Notes under the pieces: generated by a model
What the model was told of the DNA's origin: nothing
The model's input: only the letters and a program-made list of their open reading frames with translations
Database searches by the model: none
Position numbers and translations under genes: made by a program
Shown here: one piece after another, positions 27,380 through 34,443 of the stretch
Position numbering within the stretch: the first letter of the stretch is position 1
Layout: every line of letters starts with the position of its first letter
Assembly: GCA_040904925.1 (NCBI GenBank)
Contig: JBBDSP010000014.1
Span: 1 to 64,000 of the forward strand
Length of the DNA stretch: 64,000 nucleotides
Reading direction: 5' to 3'
Source of the DNA: Gracilimonas sp040904925
GTDB taxonomy: Bacteria; Bacteroidota; Rhodothermia; Balneolales; Balneolaceae

Positions 27380-30283
27380 ATGATAAGCCATACAAAAGCA
27401 GTTTTATTATTTATTTCAGCTCTAATTTTGTGTTCCGGATTTCCCGTTCAGGCTCAAAGCCTGAGTGAATTCTTGTTCGGTCAGCGAGTTAGTAAAAATT
27501 ATTCCCAGAAACTCCTTGATAAAACTTCTGAAGAATTTATTGACTCCCTGATCACAGATACCCCACTCGAGGAAAAAATAGCGCAGTTGTTTTTTGTGCC
27601 CGCCGAAGGCCAATTTACAAATCGTGATTCCCGTGAGTTTACCTTGCTTGAAGAAATGGTTGAGAAATATAATATCGGCGGTATCATTTTTATGAGGGGT
27701 GATATTTATGGTCAGGCTGTAATGACCAACAAACTTCAAAAAATGGCCAAGTTTCCGCTTTGGATCTCTCAGGATATGGAATTTGGGGCAGCCATGCGCA
27801 TTTCAGGAACTACACGCTTCACCCCGGCAATGGGTGTTGCTGCCACCGGTGATAAAAGGAATGCTTTCATGAAAGGCAAGATCACGGCAAAAGAGGCTAA
27901 GGCACTTGGAGTTCATCAGATCTATGCACCGGTGCTGGATGTAAACAATAATCCCGATAATCCGGTCATTAACGTTCGTTCTTTTTCAGGTGATCCTCAA
28001 ATGGTGGCTGAATATGGAACGGCTTTTATGCAGGGTGTTCAAAGTGAAGGGCTGGTTGCCACCGCCAAACATTTCCCGGGCCATGGGGACACAGATGTAG
28101 ATTCACATAGCGACCTTCCCGTGGTAAATTATGATTACAACCGGTTAGATTCTCTTGAGCTCATTCCTTTCAGAGCTGCAATAAATAGTGGTATTACAAG
28201 CGTGATGAGTGCTCATATAGCTTTCCCAAATTTAAATACTGACGCTTTTCTACCCGCCACTCTAGATCCGGTTGTCCTTGGGGACCTCCTGACAGATTCT
28301 TTACAATTTAACGGAATGGTCGTTACTGATGGACTTGAAATGAACGGGATCACTTCAAAATATTCTCCCGGAAGAGCGGTAGTTAGAGCTTTGAACGCCG
28401 GAGCCGATATCATGCTTATCAGCCCGGATGTGAATACGGCTATTAACGAAGTAATGGATGCGGTTGTAAAGGGTGAAGTAACTGAAGAGAGAATCAACAA
28501 GTCTTTCATGAAGCTGATGCTATGGAAGCAACAGTACGGACTTTTTGGAAGTGAAAATCAGGTCGATATCGATGCTCTTGATACTAAGATCAATACCGCT
28601 GAACATCGGGCAGTTTCAGACCGGATTGCCCGCGAGTCGGTAACGATACTTAAAAATAATGATAATATTTTACCCATCCTTCCCTCTGACTACCCAACGG
28701 CAATGGTCATATCAGTTGCTGATGATCGTTCGGGAAGTACCGGCAGTTCTTTTGTTCGTCAGCTTAGAGATTATCATCCAAATGTTTCATTTCATATTTA
28801 TGATGATCGAACCAGTGAGGAAGATAAAAGGGAGATGTTGCGAAAAGCACAGGAAGTAGATCTTGTTATTATAGGGTCATTCATTTATCTCAGATTTGGA
28901 CAGTCGATCCATCTGGCTCCAGAACAGCTGTCTTTTTTACAACGAATAGTAAAAATGAATAAGCCGTCACTTCTGGTTTCATTTGGTAATCCTTACGTTT
29001 TATCTGACCTGAAGGAAGCTGATGCTCATGTATTGGGTTGGTATAATTCGTCACAGCAGATCAGCGGAGTGGTTCCTGCTTTATTTGGAGCTTCTACCAT
29101 CACGTCCAACCTTCCCATCGAGATTCCGGGATTATATGAAATTGGAGAAGGCATCCATATGGATCATACGACCCTTAGGTTTGGTTCTCCTGAAGAAGTG
29201 GGCCTTGATCACAACAAACTTTTTGAGATCGATTCCATCATAAATGATGCAATCAGAGATTCCGTTTTTCCGGGTGCGGTTGTTGGGGTCGTGAAGGACG
29301 GAGTATTGGCCTATAACAGAGGATATGGCTATCAAGATTATACTAAAACCGAAGCCGTGAGGGATACCGATGTTTATGACATTGCCTCAATGACGAAAGT
29401 GATGGCTACCACTGCTGCCACTATGAAATTGGTTGATGAAGAAAAACTCAGCCTGGATGATAAGATCTCCGATTTCTTTGATGAATTTGATACCGAAGAC
29501 AAAAAAGGCATCACCATTCGCGACATACTGTTGCATCAAACCGGCTTACCTCCCTTCCGCGTTTATGTTGATTCTTTAAAAACACGCAACGGCATCATCA
29601 ATGCTATTAAGAATGAACCCTTGACCTATGAGCCGGGGAGTAAATATGTATACAGTGACCTGGGAATGATATTACTTGCAGAGATCATCCATGAAGTTTC
29701 CGGCCTCCCACTAGACACCTATACCAGAAAGGAACTCTTTTTCCCGATGAATATGTACAGCACTTTTTTCAATCCTTCTGTAAAAAGCAGATGGTTGGTT
29801 CGGCGAATTGCACCCACTGAGATTGATACTGTTTTTGGCCGGGGATTAGTACGAGCCCAGGTTCATGATGAAAGAGCCTATTTTATGGATGGCGTTGCCG
29901 GCCATGCAGGATTATTTTCTTCCAGCATAGATATTGCAAAGTTCAGCACCATGCTCCTGAATAATGGAGTTTATTCAGGGAAGCATTACCTGAAACCTGA
30001 AACCGTAGACCTGTTTACATCTTTACAATCAGAACACAGCGGACGGGGACTCGGGTTTGACCGCAAAAGCGCAGAAGGATTTTCCACTGCAGGTAGCCTT
30101 GCCAGTGATGATACTTTTGGTCACCTTGGGTTTACCGGTACAAGTTTCTGGATTGACCGGGAGAAAAACATGGCTGTGATCTTATTAACAAACCGAACCT
30201 TCCCAAAACGCTCGTATGGAAAAACCATCAGCCAAATAAGAGCTCGGGTTGCCAATGCAGCCTATTCTGCAATCACTGATTGA
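27380..30283 (+). CDS. GH3 glycosidase (NagZ-like) fused to a beta-lactamase-family serine hydrolase
   Basis: A 967-residue exported two-enzyme fusion; signal peptide residues 1-25. Residues about 55-390 are a GH3 domain with the NagZ motif KHFPGHGDTDVDSH (230-243), whose His-Asp pair is the usual acid/base, and probable nucleophile D317 in VVTDGLE. Residues 395-590 are the GH3 C-terminal sandwich. Residues 620-960 are a class C beta-lactamase/esterase fold with S670-x-x-K673 (SMTK), YSD near 758 and HLGFTGT near 914. Such fusions are known in Bacteroidota. A role in cell-wall muropeptide or N-acetylglucosaminide turnover is likely, but the second domain may be an esterase, peptidase or inactive. 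Confidence 0.93.
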   Translation: MISHTKAVLLFISALILCSGFPVQAQSLSEFLFGQRVSKNYSQKLLDKTSEEFIDSLITDTPLEEKIAQLFFVPAEGQFTNRDSREFTLLEEMVEKYNIGGIIFMRGDIYGQAVMTNKLQKMAKFPLWISQDMEFGAAMRISGTTRFTPAMGVAATGDKRNAFMKGKITAKEAKALGVHQIYAPVLDVNNNPDNPVINVRSFSGDPQMVAEYGTAFMQGVQSEGLVATAKHFPGHGDTDVDSHSDLPVVNYDYNRLDSLELIPFRAAINSGITSVMSAHIAFPNLNTDAFLPATLDPVVLGDLLTDSLQFNGMVVTDGLEMNGITSKYSPGRAVVRALNAGADIMLISPDVNTAINEVMDAVVKGEVTEERINKSFMKLMLWKQQYGLFGSENQVDIDALDTKINTAEHRAVSDRIARESVTILKNNDNILPILPSDYPTAMVISVADDRSGSTGSSFVRQLRDYHPNVSFHIYDDRTSEEDKREMLRKAQEVDLVIIGSFIYLRFGQSIHLAPEQLSFLQRIVKMNKPSLLVSFGNPYVLSDLKEADAHVLGWYNSSQQISGVVPALFGASTITSNLPIEIPGLYEIGEGIHMDHTTLRFGSPEEVGLDHNKLFEIDSIINDAIRDSVFPGAVVGVVKDGVLAYNRGYGYQDYTKTEAVRDTDVYDIASMTKVMATTAATMKLVDEEKLSLDDKISDFFDEFDTEDKKGITIRDILLHQTGLPPFRVYVDSLKTRNGIINAIKNEPLTYEPGSKYVYSDLGMILLAEIIHEVSGLPLDTYTRKELFFPMNMYSTFFNPSVKSRWLVRRIAPTEIDTVFGRGLVRAQVHDERAYFMDGVAGHAGLFSSSIDIAKFSTMLLNNGVYSGKHYLKPETVDLFTSLQSEHSGRGLGFDRKSAEGFSTAGSLASDDTFGHLGFTGTSFWIDREKNMAVILLTNRTFPKRSYGKTISQIRARVANAAYSAITD

Positions 30284-30284
30284 T

Positions 30285-30989
30285 ATGAACTGGAATTTAC
30301 TTTATAAACGAGCATACGTTCCTTACTCAGCAAAACCTTCAGCCTGTATTGTTGAAAGTAAAAAGGGACGATATTTCACAGGAGTAAGAATTGAAAATAT
30401 CTCCTACCCCATCACCATTCCGGCAGTTCAGGCTGCCTGTGCTATTTGTTTGAGTGAAAAAGAAATTCCGGCTAAGATCTATGTAGAACATAAAGATCTG
30501 GATCAGATAGACTTTTGGGTGAATGAGTTTGATATGGAGGTAATAATTACTGATAAACCTCCTGAGTCTGACCCCGGAGATTTATTCCATCCATCTGAAA
30601 ACACTTTTGATGTGTTGCCAAAACTTAAAGAATTATTAGAACAGGCTGTTGTAAGTAATTCAGACTTTCCGGTTTCAGCGTTACTTTTTACAGAAGATGG
30701 ATTTTTTGAGGGAGTAAACATTGAAGTAAGTGACTGGACCAAAGGAATTTGTGCGGAACGGGTAGTTCTATCAAAAGCCGTGGCTGCCGGGATAACTGAT
30801 TTTAACCGACTCGAAATTCACACCAAAAAAGGTGAGTTCAGCAGTCCTTGCGGAGCTTGTCGACAGGTGATAGCAGAGTTTTTGCCCTACCATGACATTA
30901 AACTTCACCACGCAGACGGAACTCTTTCCGAACATCTTTCTATTGATTTGCTACCCTTTAGCTTTAAATCTTCTTCACTTAAAAAATAG
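30285..30989 (+). CDS. Cytidine deaminase, two-lobed with the active site in the C-terminal lobe
   Basis: The ATG at 30285, one base after the GH3 fusion stop, was chosen over an upstream in-frame codon that overlaps that gene; it gives 235 residues. The C-terminal half has the zinc deaminase motifs CAE at 156-158 (Cys ligand, Glu158 proton shuttle) and PCGAC at 188-192 (Cys189 and Cys192). The N-terminal half resembles a second deaminase lobe (AYVPYSAKPSACIV, then GVRIENISYP) but lacks HAE and PCxxC. E. coli Cdd has the reverse order, with an active N-lobe. The protein probably deaminates cytidine/deoxycytidine for pyrimidine salvage. Confidence 0.88.
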   Translation: MNWNLLYKRAYVPYSAKPSACIVESKKGRYFTGVRIENISYPITIPAVQAACAICLSEKEIPAKIYVEHKDLDQIDFWVNEFDMEVIITDKPPESDPGDLFHPSENTFDVLPKLKELLEQAVVSNSDFPVSALLFTEDGFFEGVNIEVSDWTKGICAERVVLSKAVAAGITDFNRLEIHTKKGEFSSPCGACRQVIAEFLPYHDIKLHHADGTLSEHLSIDLLPFSFKSSSLKK

Positions 30990-31099
30990 AGCGAAGTAAA
31001 TTTAGCTTCTTATTTCCCCAAATGATTTTAAAGGTGATTTAGTTACTCAATTAAGCTCAACATTGGGTAATTTAGATTGAATCAAAAAACAGCCATATC

Positions 31100-31744
31100 A
31101 TGTCCATTAGCTTTATTGCGGTTCTTGACCACGAACACTTAGAGAACTCTATTTTCCTAACCTCATTCGCCAAATCTTTAGCAAAACTGGGAGACCGAAA
31201 AGGCATCATAATTCATGGTGACAGCCCTTATACCGATCGTCTCATCCAAACGGGGATGATGCGAGAAGATGCTCGTATGCGAGCCATTAAAGATCTGAAC
31301 AAACGACTCATTGGATTATTTGCTGATCAGGGTGTTCCAACGATCGGAATTCATGGATTCCAGAAAGGACTTATCCAAAATATTAATGGAAACCTGAAGC
31401 TCGATATCGACAAACTCAACGCCCTTCATAATGCCCCCAATCTTTTGATCTCAAATCTCGTCGAGGAAAATGGAGAAGCTGCCTATGTCTCTCTTCCGGA
31501 ATTTGCGCGTTCTGTTTCAGCAAAGTTAAATAAGGCTGAGATCCTGTTATTTTCTAAGAATGAAAAAGATGAAATTTTAATCTCTGATTCTGAAACTCAA
31601 TTAAGCTGGGATAATTTACCCTCCGATTTTGCCAAACAATCACTGCCTGATGAGTTTCAAGATTTTGGTGATCCGGTCAAAATTACGACCGCAACTGACT
31701 TTGCAAACTGGCCAAACCTGAAAAAAATGACCCAAATCGAGTAA
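31100..31744 (+). CDS. Amino-acid-kinase-fold protein resembling N-acetylglutamate kinase, probably degenerate
   Basis: A 214-residue protein without signal peptide. The order of segments recalls acetylglutamate kinase: IIIHGDSPYTDRLIQTGM (where active kinases have VHGGGP), then RAIKDLNKRLIGLFADQG followed by VPTIGIHGFQKGLI (compare the kinase block ending GLSGKDGGLI), then YVSLPEFARSVSAKLNKAEILLFS (compare the nucleotide-binding A-x-LA-x-x-L-x-A stretch). The N-terminal GG phosphate loop is missing and the first Gly-rich loop is altered to GDS, and it is shorter than the usual 250-290 residues. Catalysis is uncertain; a regulatory or binding role is possible. The assignment is by eye from motif order. 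Confidence 0.65.
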   Translation: MSISFIAVLDHEHLENSIFLTSFAKSLAKLGDRKGIIIHGDSPYTDRLIQTGMMREDARMRAIKDLNKRLIGLFADQGVPTIGIHGFQKGLIQNINGNLKLDIDKLNALHNAPNLLISNLVEENGEAAYVSLPEFARSVSAKLNKAEILLFSKNEKDEILISDSETQLSWDNLPSDFAKQSLPDEFQDFGDPVKITTATDFANWPNLKKMTQIE

Positions 31745-31877
31745 AAAGTGAAAAAAGATTACTTTATACATAAAATAATGCACTTTTAATTTGACTCAGT
31801 AGTCCCGATTGGATAGCTTCAACGCACTTTCTGAAAACAGAAAATTTAAACTAACAATAATTTAACGGAGCTACATA

Positions 31878-32054
31878 ATGAGTAGAGTTGAAGAAATCAA
31901 AAATCTCGTAGAAGAAGCAACAGAAGAAATGACAAAATTCTACGACAAGGGTAACAAAGCAGCCGGTACTCGTGCTCGCAAAGGCCTTCAAGAACTAAAG
32001 AAATTGGCCCAAGAAATTCGCCTTGAGATCCAAGACATTAAAAATAACGGCTAA
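31878..32054 (+). CDS. Histone H1-like nucleoid protein
   Basis: A 58-residue lysine-rich helical protein, MSRVEEIKNLVEEATEEM to EIQDIKNNG. The sequence FYDKGNKAAGTRARKGLQEL is the hallmark of the small histone H1-like family of Bacteroidota, thought to bind DNA non-specifically. GGAG stands seven bases upstream of the ATG, a good ribosome site by local standards, and a strong terminator follows at once, so it is a short monocistronic gene, as expected for an abundant protein. Confidence 0.88.
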   Translation: MSRVEEIKNLVEEATEEMTKFYDKGNKAAGTRARKGLQELKKLAQEIRLEIQDIKNNG

Positions 32055-32077
32055 TTCCACAGCTCTATTATTTTTTC

Positions 32078-32107
32078 AAAAAAGCCGCTTGAACGAGCGG
32101 CTTTTTT
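32078..32107 (+). terminator. Rho-independent terminator after the histone H1-like gene
   Basis: The stem GCCGCT/AGCGGC (32084-32089 with 32096-32101), flanked by A and T runs, is followed by six T. The A run on the other side would let it work on both strands. Confidence 0.92.
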
Positions 32108-32146
32108 ATTTTGTATTATATAGTAAATCAATAAAGTAACACTATC

Positions 32147-32446
32147 ATGTACAACGACTTAGCCGATGCAGTCGAATCATTGAAAGACAAAGGGTTTGAC
32201 CATACCTACGAACTCGGTGACAACTGTATTACCTGTAAGGAATTAGACGTTGAATATTCCGTGGACGATCTTAAGATCGTTGAGACTCATTCTTTTGATC
32301 AGGGAACAGACCCCGGAAGCGAATCTACTGTTTATGCCATAGAATCCAAGAAAGGTGTAAAAGGAACACTCATCATGTCCTATGGAATGTATGTTGATCG
32401 AGACAAAGCCAAGCTGATCGATCGTCTTCTCAAAGATCAAAACTGA
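32147..32446 (+). CDS. Conserved small acidic protein of unknown function
   Basis: A 99-residue cytosolic protein. The opening LADAVESLKDKGFDHTY, the paired Cys in NCITCKELD and the closing GVKGTLIMSYGMYVD are familiar from a conserved Bacteroidota family often mislabelled as phosphoribosylpyrophosphate synthetase; there is no PRPP synthetase domain here. Its start lies 40 bases after the histone H1-like terminator. Function unknown. Confidence 0.8.
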   Translation: MYNDLADAVESLKDKGFDHTYELGDNCITCKELDVEYSVDDLKIVETHSFDQGTDPGSESTVYAIESKKGVKGTLIMSYGMYVDRDKAKLIDRLLKDQN

Positions 32447-32451
32447 TCATT

Positions 32452-32979
32452 TCATTGTCCGCTGTACTTCTCAGGAATCGGATTGCTCTCAGATTCATGC
32501 GCCCAGTAAATGGTTACCACCCACCAGCGTTCGCCGTCATCAAATAGCTGAATGCTGTTGATGCCTTTATTATATGGTTCCGCATCCGACTCGCTCCGTT
32601 TCGAACCATAGGTACTGAACAGATGAACGACCCTGCCATAATGGTGTTCTTCACGATGAATCTCATATTCATAAAATCCGTTTTCCACAAAAAATGGATC
32701 GGTATTTTCAATGAATTCTTCCGGACTCATCACCTGATAAGTATTCTTCCCTTCCTGATTTCTGCCTGTAGGAATCAGTCTTGCCCCTGGTATTACTAAG
32801 TTTCTAAATCGATCCCAGTCACGAGGCTCACCCTTCTCCCCGGAAATAGAAGCATAAAGGGCTTCAATCAAATTATCGATGTTTTGCACATCTTTTTGTC
32901 GCTGCTCTTCACTTACCTGAGCTAATGAGAGTTCTGCCCCAAGCAGCAATATTAGTAGAATGATATATAGTTTTTTCAT
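32452..32979 (-). CDS. Secreted NTF2-like (SnoaL-type) protein
   Basis: A 175-residue exported protein with a signal peptide to residue 20 (ending SLAQ). The pattern of a helical start (QKDVQNIDNLIEALYAS), then RDWDRFRNLVIPGARLI and a curved sheet ending GERWWVVTIYWAHES fits the nuclear-transport-factor-2 fold. The neighbouring gene (33069-33533) encodes a second protein of the same fold. It is convergent with the small acidic protein gene, with only a 5-base gap. Ligand or catalytic activity unknown. Confidence 0.75.
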   Translation of the reverse strand: MKKLYIILLILLLGAELSLAQVSEEQRQKDVQNIDNLIEALYASISGEKGEPRDWDRFRNLVIPGARLIPTGRNQEGKNTYQVMSPEEFIENTDPFFVENGFYEYEIHREEHHYGRVVHLFSTYGSKRSESDAEPYNKGINSIQLFDDGERWWVVTIYWAHESESNPIPEKYSGQ

Positions 32980-33006
32980 AGAAGTTATTTTTTAAGCTTT
33001 CAACTG

Positions 33007-33059
33007 TCAGGGTTCAGCTTTCAGCCCGCCCAAACTGACGGCTGAAAACTGAGAGCTGA
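33007..33059. repeat. Imperfect palindrome, family D, between the two NTF2-like genes
   Basis: About 20-nt arms (33007-33026 and 33040-33059) pair with roughly 16 of 20 positions matching, built around the words TCAGCTTTCAGCC and GGCTGAAAACTGA. It fills most of the gap between two minus-strand genes and has no T tract, so a terminator is unlikely. Confidence 0.65.
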
Positions 33060-33068
33060 CCTCTATTA

Positions 33069-33533
33069 TTAATTACAATTATCCTGTCGACGGGTATCCA
33101 CAATAAAGAAGATCTGCCAGCTTCCGTTCTTCTTTATCAATTGGAATGAATTCACCCCGCAATGAGAAAATTCATCTCCTACATAAAATTGATAAGGCGT
33201 CCATACCGTAGCAAGCTCTCCGTCAATGTTGATATCATATGCGGAAATGCGCTCGTCCCATATCTCCTCTTTTTCGGTGCCGATTGCATTCAAAAAAGCT
33301 TGCAAATTTCCCGAGCGTATCTGCACCTCTCCCGCTTCATTTTCAACTACAGTTTGCATAATTGCATCTTTGGTAAACGCAGCTGAAACCTTTGTGCTAT
33401 CGCTTTCTCTCATTCCGTCAAAGAGCTGCTCTATCACGGCTTGAACTCGCTCAGGTTCATTCTGTTGGGCTTCAGCAGAAAAGAAAGTTGCAGTTATAAA
33501 AAGGACTGTCAGGATCGTAAGAAAGAGTCTCAT
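33069..33533 (-). CDS. Secreted NTF2-like protein, second copy
   Basis: The ATG at 33533, 11 codons into the longest frame, starts the signal peptide (MRLFLTILTVLFITATFFSAEAQ); this leaves 154 residues. The helical start PERVQAVIEQLFDGMRESD, the DAIMQTVVENEAG turn and the C-terminal SFQLIKKNGSWQIFFIVDTRR are typical of NTF2/SnoaL-like proteins. It is related in fold, but only weakly in sequence, to the gene downstream (32452-32979). The palindrome between them may act on the shared transcript. Confidence 0.78.
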   Translation of the reverse strand: MRLFLTILTVLFITATFFSAEAQQNEPERVQAVIEQLFDGMRESDSTKVSAAFTKDAIMQTVVENEAGEVQIRSGNLQAFLNAIGTEKEEIWDERISAYDINIDGELATVWTPYQFYVGDEFSHCGVNSFQLIKKNGSWQIFFIVDTRRQDNCN

Positions 33534-33635
33534 TTTAAGAAAGTTTAGATTTTGATTGAGACTCAATTACGTAATTATTTCAGATAAGTTTGTTAGAAAT
33601 TTTAATGTGACACAAGTTTGATTAAAACAAAAATA

Positions 33636-33672
33636 GAACGCAGATGACGCAGATTGGGCAGATCATCGCGGA
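33636..33672 (-). repeat. Hairpin element A, half copy (A5), inverted
   Basis: This segment is the reverse complement of the left arm of the A elements at 40596-41390. It shows the same 9-base periodicity (GCAGAT, GCAGAT, GCAGAT and so on). It adjoins the B palindrome pair at 33684-33773 in the same relative order as at 40499-40699, so an entire A-B composite has been copied here in opposite orientation. Confidence 0.85.
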
Positions 33673-33683
33673 TATAAATAATT

Positions 33684-33773
33684 GGCACTAGCGCAAGCGT
33701 CTCGCTTGTGAGATGGTGATTTGATTTTGTTTTGTAGAAATAAGGAATATTTGGTCCAAGCGAGACGCTTGAA
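33684..33773 (-). repeat. Palindrome-pair element B, copy 2
   Basis: CAAGCGTCTCGCTTG (33694-33708) and its complement CAAGCGAGACGCTTG (33757-33771) flank a 48-base spacer. Each 15-mer is itself a hairpin (CAAGCG/CGCTTG). The outer GGCACTAGCG and inner GGTCC sequences are the same as at 40499-40588, reversed. The element ends beside a duplicated fragment of the subtilase gene end (33784-33846). With A5 it fills most of the 33567-33900 gap. Confidence 0.88.
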
Positions 33774-33783
33774 GTAGTGAAGT

Positions 33784-33846
33784 CATAACAGCCTCCTATT
33801 TTATAAGTTACATTTTAAGGTCTTTTGTGATTAACCCATTAACTAT
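33784..33846. repeat. Direct repeat, left copy (decayed end of a T9SS sorting domain)
   Basis: About 63 bases match 34432-34494 with four differences. The right copy is the end of the subtilase gene plus the start codon of the META lipoprotein. In this left copy, read on the minus strand, the final codons are still recognisable (NGLITKDLKM), but a CAA to TAA change ends the frame early. It is the remnant of a tandem duplication around the META lipoprotein gene. Confidence 0.8.
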
Positions 33847-33900
33847 AATATACTCAGCCATTCTTTTGATTCTTGGTTTTTATAAAGCTTTGATAAGAAT

Positions 33901-34434
33901 TTACTCCAACCAATCATCGTACCTTCCCAATCCCTTTCTGAATATGGCTCGGCCTTCTTTACTACCTTCATATTCTTCTCTTTCCGGACTGTATAAAACA
34001 TATTCAGCCTCGGAATAATATAAATACAGATACTCATCTTTAACCTCATATAAATGGGCAGATCTCATAATATCAGAAAACGTAACCGTCCAACCACATT
34101 TTGAACGAGTACCGCCCCAACTGAATATATTGATAGATGATTGTTCATAATTCGAATTAAATTCCCCACCTAAACCGTTACAATAAGATTGAGCTTTTAT
34201 GGTGCTATCTGTATTAAAGTAAATAAGGTAAGGCCACGTTTTCGTACTGTCAATTTCTAAACGGTCACCTGATGTTGGTTCAAAGGCTATCATCGTCCAT
34301 TTAGTGTCTTCCAGCAGCGGTTGCGGGCCAGAAGGAAGATCGCTGTTTCCATTTTTGTTTAAAAGATCGCAGGAACTGATCAAAATAGTGATTACCAAAA
34401 GGGGCAGAATGAGAATTTTTACTGAATGCTTCAT
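33901..34434 (-). CDS. META-domain lipoprotein (HslJ-like)
   Basis: A 177-residue lipoprotein with an SPII signal ending ILISSC (Cys22). The mature part has the META-domain pattern: DTKWTMIAFEP near the start, then SYCNGLGGEF, the usual C-N-x-x-x-G turn, and a later Cys in RSKCGWTV that could pair with it. META proteins such as HslJ are linked to stress and antibiotic tolerance, but their activity is unclear. The ATG follows the subtilase stop by seven bases with GGAGG between, so they are co-transcribed. The gene is bracketed by 63-base direct repeats. Confidence 0.75.
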   Translation of the reverse strand: MKHSVKILILPLLVITILISSCDLLNKNGNSDLPSGPQPLLEDTKWTMIAFEPTSGDRLEIDSTKTWPYLIYFNTDSTIKAQSYCNGLGGEFNSNYEQSSINIFSWGGTRSKCGWTVTFSDIMRSAHLYEVKDEYLYLYYSEAEYVLYSPEREEYEGSKEGRAIFRKGLGRYDDWLE

Positions 34435-34443
34435 AACTGCCTC

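Noticed and set aside
33843..34049. 68-residue minus-strand frame at the end of the META gene
   Set aside because: Overlaps the META lipoprotein in another frame and runs into the decayed repeat copy.
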